64,000 bases of DNA from DASRHD01 sp035485575. Its GTDB lineage: Bacteria > Verrucomicrobiota > Verrucomicrobiia > Opitutales > Opitutaceae. Each line of letters starts with the position of its first letter. The first letter of the stretch is position 1. Of this stretch, positions 1 through 8,927 are shown one piece after another. The position numbers and the translations under genes are program-made. The DNA lies in assembly GCA_035485575.1 (NCBI GenBank), contig DATHNW010000019.1:62001-126000 (forward strand), read 5' to 3'. A model generated the notes under the pieces. That model made no database searches. It saw only the letters and a program-made list of their open reading frames with translations, and was not told the DNA's origin.

Positions 1-1523
1 CTCACCAGATCGTGAAGCGTGAAACCATCGTGCGCCGTGACAAAATTGATGCTCGCGGAAGGCAGGCGGCCGGTGTGTTCGTAAAGATCGGCGCTCCCGC
101 CAAGCCGGGTCGCGATATCGGAATGCAACCCCATATCGCCTTTCCAGAACTTCCGCACCGTGTCGCGGAATTTGCCGTTCCATTCCGTCCAGCCCACGGG
201 GAAATTTCCCACCTGATAGCCACCCTCGCCCAGATCCCAGGGTTCGGCGATCAATTTGACCGTGGCGAGTGTCGGGTCCTGATAAAGGGTGTCGAAGAAC
301 GCTCCCAGCTGGTTGACGTCCTTTAATTCGCGGGCCAGGGCGGCCGCGAGGTCAAAGCGAAAGCCGTCGACATGCATTTCGCTGACCCAGTAACGGAGGC
401 TGTCCATGAGCATTTGCAGGGAATGCGGGCTCATCATGTTGAGGGTGTTCCCGCATCCCGTGTAATCCATATAATAGCGGGCGTCGTCCGGCACCGTGCG
501 ATAATAGGCGAGATTGTCGATGCCGCGGAATGACAGCGTGGGCCCCGCGTGATTGCCCTCGGCCGTATGGTTGTAAACCACGTCGAGAATGACCTCGAAG
601 CCGGCATTGTGGAATCGCTTCACCATTTCCTTGAACTCGCGCACCACGGCTGCCGGTTCACGGGTTGCACCATAAGCCGGCTCCGGCGCGAAGAACCCCA
701 GCGTATTATAGCCCCAGTAATTGCGCAGGCCCTTTTCCACCAAGTGCCGGTCCTGCACGTAATGATGCACCGGCATGAGCTCGACCGTCGTCACCCCCAG
801 TTTTTTGAGATGCGCCAAAATCGGATCTGACGCCATGCCGGTGTAGGTGCCGCGCAGTTCGGGCGGCAACTCAGGATGCTGACTCGTCATGCCGCGAACA
901 TGCGCTTCGTAGATGATGGTTTCCGGCCATGAGGTGTCCGGCCGCCGCTCATCGCTCCAGTCAAAGGAGCCATCGATGACGACACCCAAGGGGGCAAAAG
1001 GCGCGCTGTCCCGCTCATCGAATGAAAGATCTTCGTCCGCGTGACCGATCTGGTAGCCAAACAATTCATCCGCCCATTTCAATTCACGGCCGATCGCTTT
1101 CGCATAGGGATCGAGCAATAACTTATGGGGGTTGAAACGAAGTCCTTGCGCCGGGGCATAAGGGCCATGCACGCGGTAGCCATAAAGTTGCTGGGGTTGA
1201 ATCCCAGGAAGGTAAATGTGCCAGACGCCGTTGGTGCGTTCGCGCAGGCGAATGCGATGCGATTCCTGCGTCTGATCCGCATGATCAAAAAGGCAAAGTT
1301 CGACCGATTCAGAGGCAGCCGAATAAAGCGCGAAATTGACCCCGGCCCCGTCCCAGGTCGCGCCCTGGGGAAAGGGTTTACCCGGCTGATAAGCACGGCC
1401 GAGCACGGCAGTATCGTTAAGGAAGGCCGGCGATTGGGCCGCGCTCTTTGGCTCTGATAGGGAGCCGAGTGGCAGTGCATGCCTGTGCGGGGAGGAGCGG
1501 GGCCTCTCGAGAATTTTCTTCAT
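1..1523 (-). CDS. glgX: glycogen debranching enzyme GlgX (3' truncated by window edge)
   Basis: Hydrolyses alpha-1,6 branches of glycogen limit dextrin in the cytoplasm. I read it directly from the minus strand because it has no stop inside the window. The N-terminal part contains a CBM48-like region (GVNFALFSESVELCLFD), followed by the GH13 barrel: DVVYNHTAEG, the nucleophile region DGFRFDLA, the acid/base region IAEPWDLGEGGYQ and FVTAHDGFTLHDLV at the edge. About 507 residues are present of roughly 700 expected. I chose the ATG at 1521-1523, which follows a short variable leader. It is divergent from cydA across a 420-bp gap. TreX/isoamylase-type debranching enzymes are close relatives, but the order of motifs fits GlgX best. 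Confidence 0.93.
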   Translation of the reverse strand, partial: MKKILERPRSSPHRHALPLGSLSEPKSAAQSPAFLNDTAVLGRAYQPGKPFPQGATWDGAGVNFALYSAASESVELCLFDHADQTQESHRIRLRERTNGVWHIYLPGIQPQQLYGYRVHGPYAPAQGLRFNPHKLLLDPYAKAIGRELKWADELFGYQIGHADEDLSFDERDSAPFAPLGVVIDGSFDWSDERRPDTSWPETIIYEAHVRGMTSQHPELPPELRGTYTGMASDPILAHLKKLGVTTVELMPVHHYVQDRHLVEKGLRNYWGYNTLGFFAPEPAYGATREPAAVVREFKEMVKRFHNAGFEVILDVVYNHTAEGNHAGPTLSFRGIDNLAYYRTVPDDARYYMDYTGCGNTLNMMSPHSLQMLMDSLRYWVSEMHVDGFRFDLAAALARELKDVNQLGAFFDTLYQDPTLATVKLIAEPWDLGEGGYQVGNFPVGWTEWNGKFRDTVRKFWKGDMGLHSDIATRLGGSADLYEHTGRLPSASINFVTAHDGFTLHDLV

Positions 1524-1943
1524 GATGGCGCGCCTTGGAACGCAGCGGCCGCTTAAAGTTCGCAAATATAAGCTATTTCTAGCGCCAAAAGGCGATTTGT
1601 GCGGTCAGTTGCAATTAACGAGCAGATTATGAGTTATTATCATAACGCGTGGTTTGCTGCCCGTTGGATAATTGCCTAAACCGTCTGTCCCGGAGACGAT
1701 CCCACACTCTATTCCAATCGTCGGAAGAGCCCAAAATGCAGGGTAGCTTCAATGAAACGCCAAATTGACCGGCACATTTGTGCCCGAAGACAGGTGGCTG
1801 CTATAAAAGCCGGGGCGCCCTTGGTGTTCTTATAGAATATAGGCCGGGATAACGATCTCGTGCTGCGACAGAAGTGCAGCCGCTGGATTGTGTAATGACG
1901 ATTTTGTCGCACTTTTCACCAGCTTGTACGACAGCGCTCGAAC
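1524..1943. promoter_or_regulatory. divergent intergenic region glgX / cydA
   Basis: A 420-bp gene-free stretch, visibly more AT-rich than its flanks, that must hold the promoters of two divergent genes. A TTGACC (1765-1770) resembles a -35 box, but no well-spaced -10 follows. TATAGAATAT lies at 1831-1840. A 7-bp inverted repeat, TGCGACA (1864-1870) and TGTCGCA (1905-1911), flanks 34 bp just upstream of cydA and could be an operator. None of these sites is compelling alone, and I see no conserved ORF here. Confidence 0.35.
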
Positions 1944-3263
1944 ATGAATGATTTTTTCTTTGCCCGCTCGCAGATGGCGATGTCCCTGGCCTTCCATATT
2001 GTGTTCGCGGCCCTCGGCATCGGGATGCCGTTGCTCATGGTCATGGCGGAGGGGGCTTATCTCCGCACCCGGCAGCCGGTCTATCTTGAGCTCAGCAAAC
2101 GGTGGGCGAAGGGCACCGCGATTCTGTTCGCGGTGGGCGCAGTCTCCGGCACGGTTCTGTCCTTCGAACTCGGGTTGCTCTGGCCGGGTTTCATGGAAAA
2201 GGCCGGGGCGATTATCGGCATGCCTTTTTCCCTCGAAGGCTTCGCATTTTTCACCGAGGCGATTTTCATCGGCGTGTATCTTTATGGCCGGGACCGTCTG
2301 CCGCCGTTGTTGCACTGGCTGTCGGGAGTCGTCGTCGCCATCAGTGGCATCCTGTCCGGTATTTTCGTCGTGACGGCCAACGCATGGATGAATGCGCCGG
2401 CCGGTTTCAAATTCATCAACGGCCGGTTTACCGCGATCCACCCGGTCGCAGCCATGCTGAATCCAGCCAGCTTTCATGAAGTCCTGCACATGACTCTGGC
2501 CGCCTTTGTCGCAACGGGTTTCGCGGTGGCAGCGGTTCATGCGTTCTTTCTGCTGCGAAATCCGAACAGCCTTTTCCATCGCAGCGCGCTGGGCCTGGCG
2601 CTGGCCGTCGGGTGTATCAGCATTCCACTGCAAATCGCGAGCGGCGACCTGAGCGCCCGCGCCGTGGGTCGGTTGCAGCCGGCAAAACTCGCGGCGATGG
2701 AAGCGCACTACCGGAGCCAGGAGGGGGCGCCACTGCTCATCGGTGGAATTCCCGACGATGCGACGCGCACGACCGGCTATGCGCTAAGCATTCCGCGCGG
2801 TTTGAGTTTCCTTCTTGCCGACAATCCCAATGCCTGGGTCATCGGCCTGGAGGAGTTCCCGCGCAACAACTGGCCCAACGTGCTGATCGTGCATTGGTCG
2901 TTTGACCTGATGGTTCTCTGCGGCTTCGCGCTGCTGGCCGTGGCCGGATGGTCGGCCTGGCTCTGGTGGCGACGTCTGCGGTTCGCCGACCATCGATGGC
3001 TCTTGCGCGCGCTGGTCATCACCGGCCCGCTGGGATTTGTGGCCATCGAAGCCGGCTGGGTGGTGACTGAAGTCGGACGTCAGCCGTGGATCATTTACAA
3101 TGTGATGCGAACGGCTGACGCCGTCACGCCCATGCCCGGGATCGCGGTTCCTTTCGTCGCCTTCACCGTCCTGTACGTCTTTCTCGCTTTCGTCGTTTGC
3201 ACCCTCTTGCGCCGCCAGTTTCTGGATACGGAGGGAGCGGCTTCCCAGTCATCGTCCGCCTGA
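1944..3263 (+). CDS. cydA: cytochrome bd-type ubiquinol oxidase subunit I (CydA, short Q-loop)
   Basis: Subunit I of a heme-containing quinol:O2 oxidoreductase in the inner membrane. The protein opens with MNDFFFARSQMAMSLAFHI, including the N-terminal His expected to ligate heme. It contains several hydrophobic helices and the family signature GWVVTEVGRQPW near residue 375. At 439 residues it is shorter than E. coli CydA (about 520), and the region corresponding to the Q-loop is short. This fits the cyanide-insensitive (CIO/CioA) subgroup. The ATG is followed 4 nt after its stop by cydB, so the two genes form an operon. Confidence in family is high; the CIO assignment is inferred from length. 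Confidence 0.95.
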   Translation: MNDFFFARSQMAMSLAFHIVFAALGIGMPLLMVMAEGAYLRTRQPVYLELSKRWAKGTAILFAVGAVSGTVLSFELGLLWPGFMEKAGAIIGMPFSLEGFAFFTEAIFIGVYLYGRDRLPPLLHWLSGVVVAISGILSGIFVVTANAWMNAPAGFKFINGRFTAIHPVAAMLNPASFHEVLHMTLAAFVATGFAVAAVHAFFLLRNPNSLFHRSALGLALAVGCISIPLQIASGDLSARAVGRLQPAKLAAMEAHYRSQEGAPLLIGGIPDDATRTTGYALSIPRGLSFLLADNPNAWVIGLEEFPRNNWPNVLIVHWSFDLMVLCGFALLAVAGWSAWLWWRRLRFADHRWLLRALVITGPLGFVAIEAGWVVTEVGRQPWIIYNVMRTADAVTPMPGIAVPFVAFTVLYVFLAFVVCTLLRRQFLDTEGAASQSSSA

Positions 3264-3267
3264 CGCC

Positions 3268-4266
3268 ATGCTCCCACTCACCATCGCCGTTTCCGTTTTG
3301 CTGTCGCTGATTCTCTATGCGCTGATGGGCGGCGCGGACTTTGGCGGCGGCATGTGGGATTTGCTGGCGGTCGGGCCGCACGCCGTGCGGCAGCGGAAAG
3401 CGATCGCGGAAACCATCGCGCCCATCTGGGAGGCCAATCATGTCTGGCTCATCCTGGTGGTGGTGCTGCTGTTCACCGGTTTCCCGGCCGCTTTCGCAGC
3501 GATGATGACGGCATTGAACATTCCCGTCACGGTGATGCTCATCGGGATCGTGTTGCGCGGCTCGGCGTTCATTTTCCGCAACTACGATTCGCGATCGGAC
3601 ATGGTGCAGCGGCGCTGGAGCACGGCATTCGGCATCGCCAGTTTCTTCACCCCATTTTTCCAAGGCATCATCCTGGGCGCTCTGGCCACCGGACAGATTC
3701 ACGTCGTGAACGGCCAGGTGACAACGGGTTTTTGGGCGGGCTGGCTGACGTTGTTTGCACTCGCCTGCGGCGTGTTTGCGCTCGGTCTGTTCGCATTTCT
3801 CGCCGCCACCTACCTGACCGTCGCCATGAAGGACCACGCTGGCCTGCAAAATGATTTCCGGCTGCGGGCCATCTGGTCCGGTCTGGCCCTGGTGCCAGTT
3901 GCAACGGTGGTTTTTCTCACGGCAAAGCAAGGCGCGCCGGAACTCTTTCACGGATTGACGCATTGGTGGGCGCCGCTGCTGCTCAGCGCGACGGGCCTCT
4001 GCGCCGTTACCGCTTTCGTGGCCCTGTGGCGGCGGCGGTTTGTCGTGGCGCGAATGGCGGCCGTGGGCCAGGTGACGTTCATTCTCGTGGGATGGTGCCT
4101 GGCGCAATATCCCAATCTCGTCACACCGGATGTCACGGTCGCGAATGCCCACGCACCGGAAGCGACGTTGCGCCTGCTGGTCGCGGCCTTGGCCGCCGGC
4201 GCCTTCATACTGTTTCCATCGCTGTTTTTTCTGTTCCGCCTTTTCAAGGATAACTCGCGCCATTGA
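3268..4266 (+). CDS. cydB: cytochrome bd-type ubiquinol oxidase subunit II (CydB)
   Basis: Second membrane subunit of the bd/CIO oxidase encoded with cydA. It is 332 residues long and almost entirely hydrophobic helices. The N-terminal segment ALMGGADFGGGMWDLLA is the hallmark of CydB, and IAPIWEANHVWLILVVV follows as in the family. The start is the ATG 4 nt after the cydA stop. No cydCD-type assembly transporter or small CydX-like ORF is seen next to it. The next gene, a histidine phosphatase, lies 37 bp downstream in the same direction but is probably functionally unrelated. Confidence 0.95.
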   Translation: MLPLTIAVSVLLSLILYALMGGADFGGGMWDLLAVGPHAVRQRKAIAETIAPIWEANHVWLILVVVLLFTGFPAAFAAMMTALNIPVTVMLIGIVLRGSAFIFRNYDSRSDMVQRRWSTAFGIASFFTPFFQGIILGALATGQIHVVNGQVTTGFWAGWLTLFALACGVFALGLFAFLAATYLTVAMKDHAGLQNDFRLRAIWSGLALVPVATVVFLTAKQGAPELFHGLTHWWAPLLLSATGLCAVTAFVALWRRRFVVARMAAVGQVTFILVGWCLAQYPNLVTPDVTVANAHAPEATLRLLVAALAAGAFILFPSLFFLFRLFKDNSRH

Positions 4267-4303
4267 CCGAGAAACCATCCATGAAATCAAACCAACCATA
4301 GCC

Positions 4304-4912
4304 ATGGCTGCACAAATCTTCCTGATCCGCCACGGGGAAACCCAGTGGTCCCTCACCGGCCGGCATACCGGCCGCACCGACCTGCCGCTCACCGAAAACG
4401 GCGAACGCGACGCGACGCGTCTCCACACACTACTGCAAAAGATCACCTTCACCCACGTGCTCACCAGTCCCCTGCAGCGTGCCCGACAGACCTGCGAACT
4501 GGCCGGCTTCAGCACAGCGGCACGGGTGGAGCCCGATCTCCAGGAATGGGATTACGGCAACTACGAAGGCCGGACGACCGCAGAAATTCACACGGAGCAG
4601 GCGCGATGGAACCTGTTTCAAGACGGCTGTCCGCAGGGTGAATCGGTGGAACAAATTTCCCAACGAGCCGACCGGTTGCTGGCTGCTGTCCGATCGATGG
4701 ATGGAACGGTTGCCCTGTTTTCGCACGGCCACTTCCTGCGTGCGCTTGCCGTGCGCTGGATCGGGCGGCCGGTCCAGCAGGGCCAGCATTTTGCCCTGGA
4801 TACCGCTTCGCTCAGCATTCTCGACCACGAACACCCTGACCGTGCGACCCCGGTCATCTCGCTTTGGAACGCCAAACCAGCAAGACTGGCAGGGGAAGAT
4901 ACAGGACCTTAA
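4304..4912 (+). CDS. histidine phosphatase family protein (phosphoglycerate mutase-like)
   Basis: A 202-residue cytoplasmic phosphatase of the branch-1 histidine phosphatase superfamily. The phosphoaccepting motif LIRHGETQWSLTGRHTGRTD lies at the extreme N-terminus, and the second catalytic His is in FSHGHFLRALAVRWIG. I used the ATG at 4304 because a longer in-frame upstream extension would run into cydB. The substrate cannot be read from sequence; relatives act on small phosphorylated metabolites, including the cobalamin intermediate dephosphorylated by CobC. It may be co-transcribed with cydAB. The family call is firm and the specific role open. Confidence 0.88.
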   Translation: MAAQIFLIRHGETQWSLTGRHTGRTDLPLTENGERDATRLHTLLQKITFTHVLTSPLQRARQTCELAGFSTAARVEPDLQEWDYGNYEGRTTAEIHTEQARWNLFQDGCPQGESVEQISQRADRLLAAVRSMDGTVALFSHGHFLRALAVRWIGRPVQQGQHFALDTASLSILDHEHPDRATPVISLWNAKPARLAGEDTGP

Positions 4913-5432
4913 ATCCTGCCCCGTCGCAAAATGCCAGAAGTCTCTCGCCTCGTAGACAGCGAGATATCGCCTGTCACCATCAAGATTGAAAACCACATGA
5001 TGGAAACCAAAGGAACGAGAAATTCATTCATGCCACCAATTTCAGCTGTGTGCGCCCCTGGAGACAAAACTGACTGGCGGATTTTGATCACTGACAGCGG
5101 ATTAAGCCACCTCCATTGGCCGCAGTGATGTAGTGAGCAACCAGCCACTGGAAGCGTCAACATCAGCCGATCCTCAACTTCCATGATGGCAGGGAGTTGT
5201 CGACTGAACCGAAGTCGCTCACCGATTGCGAAAGAACCTATAATGTCCGCTGAAAATCAGTTTGCTCACGGCTACTTTACCAGCCGGGCCGTTCTGATGG
5301 GAATCGGCAATTAAATCGCCCTGTTTTCGCGGAAATTTGCATCAGCCAGGCGTCGTGTTTGTTGCACCCGACACAAGATCGTCACCAACGCTTCGAGCAT
5401 TGCTGCGGATGATTCACACACTTTTAAGCCAA

Positions 5433-5481
5433 TTGCAAATGATTGGTATTGACTCGGACGCTTGCAAAGAATTCTTGCAAA
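5433..5481. repeat. three TTGCAAA direct repeats (candidate operator)
   Basis: TTGCAAA occurs at 5433-5439, 5462-5468 and 5475-5481, all on the plus strand, ending 81 bp before the sheath start codon. Starts are spaced 29 and 13 bp. Three copies of a heptamer within 49 bp is more than expected by chance in this GC-rich DNA. Binding by a regulator is inference. Confidence 0.4.
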
Positions 5482-5500
5482 TTGTTTTCGATAATCTCCC

Positions 5501-5513
5501 TGCCCGCCGGGCA
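5501..5513. promoter_or_regulatory. 13-bp palindrome in the eCIS leader
   Basis: TGCCCGCCGGGCA is a perfect 6-bp inverted repeat around a single C, 48 bp upstream of the sheath gene. No T-run follows, so it is not an intrinsic terminator. It could be an operator half-site pair or a short 5' UTR hairpin. Confidence 0.3.
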
Positions 5514-5549
5514 AACACGGGATAATTTAGCCATCAACAGCACTCAAAA

Positions 5550-5556
5550 AAGGAAA
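5550..5556 (+). promoter_or_regulatory. Shine-Dalgarno of the sheath gene
   Basis: AAGGAAA lies 5 nt before the ATG at 5562. Most later genes of the cluster show no comparable site and start by overlap with the preceding stop. A strong site here fits the need for many sheath copies per particle. Confidence 0.6.
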
Positions 5557-5561
5557 TAATC

Positions 5562-7538
5562 ATGATTCAGGTCACTTCACCGGGTGTTTATATCGAAGAG
5601 TTGCCGAGCGGCGTGCACACCATCACCGGTGTAGCGACCTCGATCACCGCCTTCGTTGGTTACACCAAGCGCGGTCTGGACAACCGGGCCACCCAACTCC
5701 TCAGCTACGCGGATTTTGAACGCCAGTTTGGCGGACTCGCCGCCGACAGCGAAGTCAGCTACGCCGTCCAGCAATTCTTCAACAACGGCGGCAATCAGGC
5801 CTACGTCGTGCGCGTGCCTCGCGATGGTTCGACCGATGCCGGCGTCACCCTGCGCGACAAGCTCAGCGCCGGAAAAAGCGCCCTCAAGGTCGCCGCGCTC
5901 AGCGCCGGCTCCTGGGCCAACGGCATGCTTATCGACATCGACTACGACGGCATCGTTTCCACCGACACCACCTCTTATAACATCACCATCACCGATCCTT
6001 CCACCGGCACGGTCGAAAGCTTTCTCGTTTCCCAGGACTCCACTAAAAACAACTACGTCGTCTCCATCATTAACGATGAGGATAACGGCTCGCAGCTCAT
6101 CAGCGTCACCGTACCGGATGCAACCGCCGGCCGCCCCATGCAAAGCGGCACTTCCGGTGGCGATATCACCATACCGAGTTCGGGCCTTGCCGGACCGCTT
6201 ACGATCACGGTCACGAGCGATGTGCCCGGCAGCGGCACGACCATCACCGCCCTCTCCGTGCCCATTCTGGCCACCGGCGAATCCGCCACCACGATTCCCG
6301 GCCTCGCGCGCGTGGTCGAGCGCAAGCTGAACCAGGCGCTCGGCAACCAGCTCGCCGGCACCTCCGCCAGCTGCGAACCGAATGAAAACGGCAAGGGCCT
6401 CCGCATTGTCGCCCAGTTTTCCCAGGATCTGCTGCCCGGCACCGCCGATGCGCAGCTCACGTTCGCCGGCGCTGATGCCGCCACGCTTAAGCTCAACGCG
6501 GCCTCCGCCGATGCCAATGTCGCCCATTACGTCCTCGGCTCCGGCCGGACCGTCTTCGCGCAAACCGGGGCCTCCTCCGGCTCCGATGGCACGGCCCTGC
6601 CGAATGCAACCGAACTGATCGGCGATTCCGGGGCCATTCCTCCCACCGGAATTTACGCCCTCGATAAGGTGGACCTGTTTAATATCCTCTGCATTCCCGA
6701 TGCGACGCGGGCCACGGCGGGCGACCCGAATACACCCGACTTCGACGCGGTCACGATCCAGACCATCTTCAGCACCGCGCTGACCTACTGCGTCTCGCGC
6801 CGGGCCTTTCTGCTCGTCGATCCGCCTCCCAACATCAACAATGTGGACAAGGCCACCGACTGGAAGGCAAACGTCCTCTCCAATCTCGGCGAGTCCTACG
6901 GCGCCGCTTATTTCCCCCGCATCCGGCTGGCGGATCCACTCAACGATTACCAGCTCCGCACTTTCGCGCCCTGCGGCGTCATCGCCGGCCTCTACGCCCG
7001 CATCGACAGCACCCGCGGCGTCTGGAAGGCCCCGGCCGGCATCGAGGCCACCCTGGCCAATGTGCAGGGCCCGGTTTACAAACTCTCCGACCTTGAAAAC
7101 GGCGTGCTGAACCCGCTCGGCCTGAACTGCCTTCGCTCGTTCCCCGTTTACGGCAACATCTGCTGGGGCGCGCGTACGCTGCGCGGCGCCGACGCGCTGG
7201 CCGACGACTGGAAATATGTTCCGATCCGCCGGCTCGCGCTCTTCATGGAGGAGAGCCTCGTCCGCGGCACCCAGTGGGCCGTCTTCGAGCCCAACGACGA
7301 GCCGCTCTGGGCGCGCATCCGCCTTAACATCGGCGTCTTCATGATGGGTCTCTTCCGGCAGGGCGCCTTCCAGGGCTCCACGCCCGACCAGGCCTTCTAT
7401 GTCAAATGCGACAGCGAGACCACGACACAGGCCGACCGCAATCTCGGCATCGTCAACATCCAGATCGGTTTTGCCCCGCTCAAGCCCGCTGAATTCGTCG
7501 TCATCAGCATCCAGCAGATGGCGGGCGATCTCTCATAA
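5562..7538 (+). CDS. eCIS contractile sheath protein (Afp2-4/gp18-like)
   Basis: Contractile outer sheath subunit that surrounds the inner tube and drives injection. The 658-residue protein starts with MIQVTSPGVYIEELPSGVHT, the typical N-terminal strand and linker of phage-like sheaths. It ends with the conserved C-terminal domain (WARIRLNIGVFMMGLFRQGA, then YVKCDSETTTQADRNLGIVN). Residues of about 130-330 form an Ala/Ser/Thr/Gly-rich insertion, probably a surface domain. AFP has three sheath paralogues, whereas only this one occurs here. It is the first gene of the cluster, has a strong ribosome-binding site and is followed at 24 nt by the tube gene. Confidence 0.95.
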   Translation: MIQVTSPGVYIEELPSGVHTITGVATSITAFVGYTKRGLDNRATQLLSYADFERQFGGLAADSEVSYAVQQFFNNGGNQAYVVRVPRDGSTDAGVTLRDKLSAGKSALKVAALSAGSWANGMLIDIDYDGIVSTDTTSYNITITDPSTGTVESFLVSQDSTKNNYVVSIINDEDNGSQLISVTVPDATAGRPMQSGTSGGDITIPSSGLAGPLTITVTSDVPGSGTTITALSVPILATGESATTIPGLARVVERKLNQALGNQLAGTSASCEPNENGKGLRIVAQFSQDLLPGTADAQLTFAGADAATLKLNAASADANVAHYVLGSGRTVFAQTGASSGSDGTALPNATELIGDSGAIPPTGIYALDKVDLFNILCIPDATRATAGDPNTPDFDAVTIQTIFSTALTYCVSRRAFLLVDPPPNINNVDKATDWKANVLSNLGESYGAAYFPRIRLADPLNDYQLRTFAPCGVIAGLYARIDSTRGVWKAPAGIEATLANVQGPVYKLSDLENGVLNPLGLNCLRSFPVYGNICWGARTLRGADALADDWKYVPIRRLALFMEESLVRGTQWAVFEPNDEPLWARIRLNIGVFMMGLFRQGAFQGSTPDQAFYVKCDSETTTQADRNLGIVNIQIGFAPLKPAEFVVISIQQMAGDLS

Positions 7539-7549
7539 AACCATTAACC

Positions 7550-7555
7550 GGAGAA
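7550..7555 (+). promoter_or_regulatory. Shine-Dalgarno of the tube gene
   Basis: GGAGAA lies 7 nt before the ATG at 7563. With the sheath site it is one of the few clear Shine-Dalgarno sequences in the cluster, consistent with high expression of the two polymer subunits. Confidence 0.6.
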
Positions 7556-7562
7556 AACTTTT

Positions 7563-8087
7563 ATGGCTACAGGCTTTGTCACCAATCCGCACCGCGTCGA
7601 TCCCTACAAGAACTTCAAGTTCCGCATCGTCTGGGACGGCAAGACCGTCCTCGGCATCAGCAAGGTCGGTTCGCTCAAGCGCACGACCGAACTCGTCAAA
7701 CACCGTGAAGGCGGTGAAAACTCCACCGACCATAAATCGCCCGGCCGCACCAGTTATGACGCCGTGACGATGGAACGCGGCATCACCCACGATCTGGCCT
7801 TCGAGGCGTGGGCGAACATGGTCCATCCCTACGGCGGCGACGCCGGCATGGACCTGGCCAATTACAAAAAGGAGCTCACCCTCGAGGTCCTGAACGAACG
7901 CGGCCAGGTCGCCAAACGCTACTTCCTTCACAATTGCTGGGTCAGCGAATTCAGCGCCGTGCCCGATCTCGACGCCAACGCCAATGCCGTGGCCATCGAA
8001 CATCTCAAAATCGAGCTCGAAGGCTGGGAACGCGATCCCAACACGAAGGAACCTGACGAAACCGGAGCCGTGCCTCCCGCTCCGTAA
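7563..8087 (+). CDS. eCIS inner tube protein (Afp1/5, gp19-like)
   Basis: Forms the rigid hexameric inner tube that carries the spike and cargo. It has 174 residues. The pattern matches the gp19/Hcp-like tail tube family: NPHRVDPYKNFKFRIVWDG at the N-terminus, then KVGSLKRTTELVKHREGG, the GRTSYDAVTMERGITHD strand and a C-terminal VAIEHLKIELEGWERD. It directly follows the sheath gene, the usual order in eCIS loci. AFP has additional tube paralogues; here the only other tube-like protein is the adaptor at 13462. Very confident. Confidence 0.94.
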   Translation: MATGFVTNPHRVDPYKNFKFRIVWDGKTVLGISKVGSLKRTTELVKHREGGENSTDHKSPGRTSYDAVTMERGITHDLAFEAWANMVHPYGGDAGMDLANYKKELTLEVLNERGQVAKRYFLHNCWVSEFSAVPDLDANANAVAIEHLKIELEGWERDPNTKEPDETGAVPPAP

Positions 8088-8111
8088 CGCCGCCCTTCAT
8101 CCCGTCCCGCC

Positions 8112-8927
8112 ATGGCGGCTCCTGCACCACGAGCGGATGCCAGCGATGCCGCCGCGGCTGCGCCTCACTCCGCAACCGCGGCCTTCGCCCTCCGTACCAC
8201 CGACTGGGAACGCACGCTTCTCGCGTGCGACTTCGCCTCGCGTGACCGCCCCGCGCTGGTCACGGCCCTGCTGCTCGCGTTCCTGACGAAGCCTGACGGC
8301 ACACCCGTCGAACCGGTCGAAGTCTGGAATCTGCCCGTAAGCACGCGCCATCTTTCGCTCGTGCGCATCAGCACCGCGCTGGATCATACGGACACGTTTG
8401 CCCTGCAGCTGCGTTGCCCACACGACGACTGCCGCGAACTTTTGGAAGTGCCGCTGGCCATCGCCGCGCTCACCGCGCTCCACGATGAACATGCCGCACA
8501 AAAAAACCTGGCTATGCCCGGTGACGGTACGGCCACCAGCACCCTTCGCCGGCCGACCGGTGATGACCTCCGCCGCTGGCGCGCCGCCGGTGAATCCATC
8601 GCTCATCACGCCATGCTGCGCGACCTCGTCCTGGCCGGCGAAACGCCGGCTGATCCCGACCCGCTGACCGAGGCCTTGGAAGCTTTCGATCCATTACTCG
8701 CCTTCACGCTGTCGCTCACCTGTCCCTCCTGCGGACGGAGTGCGGATCACCTGGTCGATCTTGAGGCGCTCGCACTGGCGCGCCTGCAAGCCCGCCAGAC
8801 GCTCCTGCTGCGTGAAATCCACCGGCTCGCGGGCGCTTATGGCTGGACCGAATCCGAAATCCTCGCCGTGCCCGCCGCCCGGCGCGTGCGTTATCTCGAA
8901 CTGGTTGAAGCCGCGTCCTCGCCATGA
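8112..8927 (+). CDS. zinc-ribbon baseplate-associated protein (T4 gp26/28-like, tentative)
   Basis: A 271-residue protein with two cysteine pairs, CPHDDC (residues 102-107) and CPSC (204-207), that could together bind one zinc ion. The C-terminal helix region LLREIHRLAGAYGWTESEIL followed by PAARRVRYLELVE resembles a segment I associate with T4 gp26/gp28-like baseplate proteins in contractile tail loci. This family link is from memory and not decisive. It overlaps the following gene by 4 nt (ATGA) and follows the tube gene by 24 nt, so a role in baseplate or tube assembly is likely. The Ala-rich N-terminus is poorly conserved in style. Confidence 0.6.
   Translation: MAAPAPRADASDAAAAAPHSATAAFALRTTDWERTLLACDFASRDRPALVTALLLAFLTKPDGTPVEPVEVWNLPVSTRHLSLVRISTALDHTDTFALQLRCPHDDCRELLEVPLAIAALTALHDEHAAQKNLAMPGDGTATSTLRRPTGDDLRRWRAAGESIAHHAMLRDLVLAGETPADPDPLTEALEAFDPLLAFTLSLTCPSCGRSADHLVDLEALALARLQARQTLLLREIHRLAGAYGWTESEILAVPAARRVRYLELVEAASSP

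Larger units (their letters stand above)
4913..5561. promoter_or_regulatory. gene-free leader upstream of the eCIS operon
   Basis: About 650 bp without a credible gene. Short ORFs on both strands lack family features or consistent codon use. The region is AT-richer than its surroundings and precedes the first gene of a very long operon, so it should contain the main eCIS promoter. Its last 130 bp hold three TTGCAAA copies, a GC-rich palindrome and a good Shine-Dalgarno sequence, listed separately. I cannot assign a confident -35/-10 pair. Confidence 0.45.

Noticed and set aside
3163..4515. 450-residue minus-strand frame over cydB and the phosphatase
   Set aside because: Arg/Gln/His-rich shadow spanning two real genes.
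4909..5184. 91-residue minus-strand frame in the eCIS leader
   Set aside because: No family likeness, no ribosome-binding site, and composition not like the neighbouring genes; left as non-coding.
5501..5513. GC palindrome as intrinsic terminator
   Set aside because: Stem is only 6 bp and no T-run follows.
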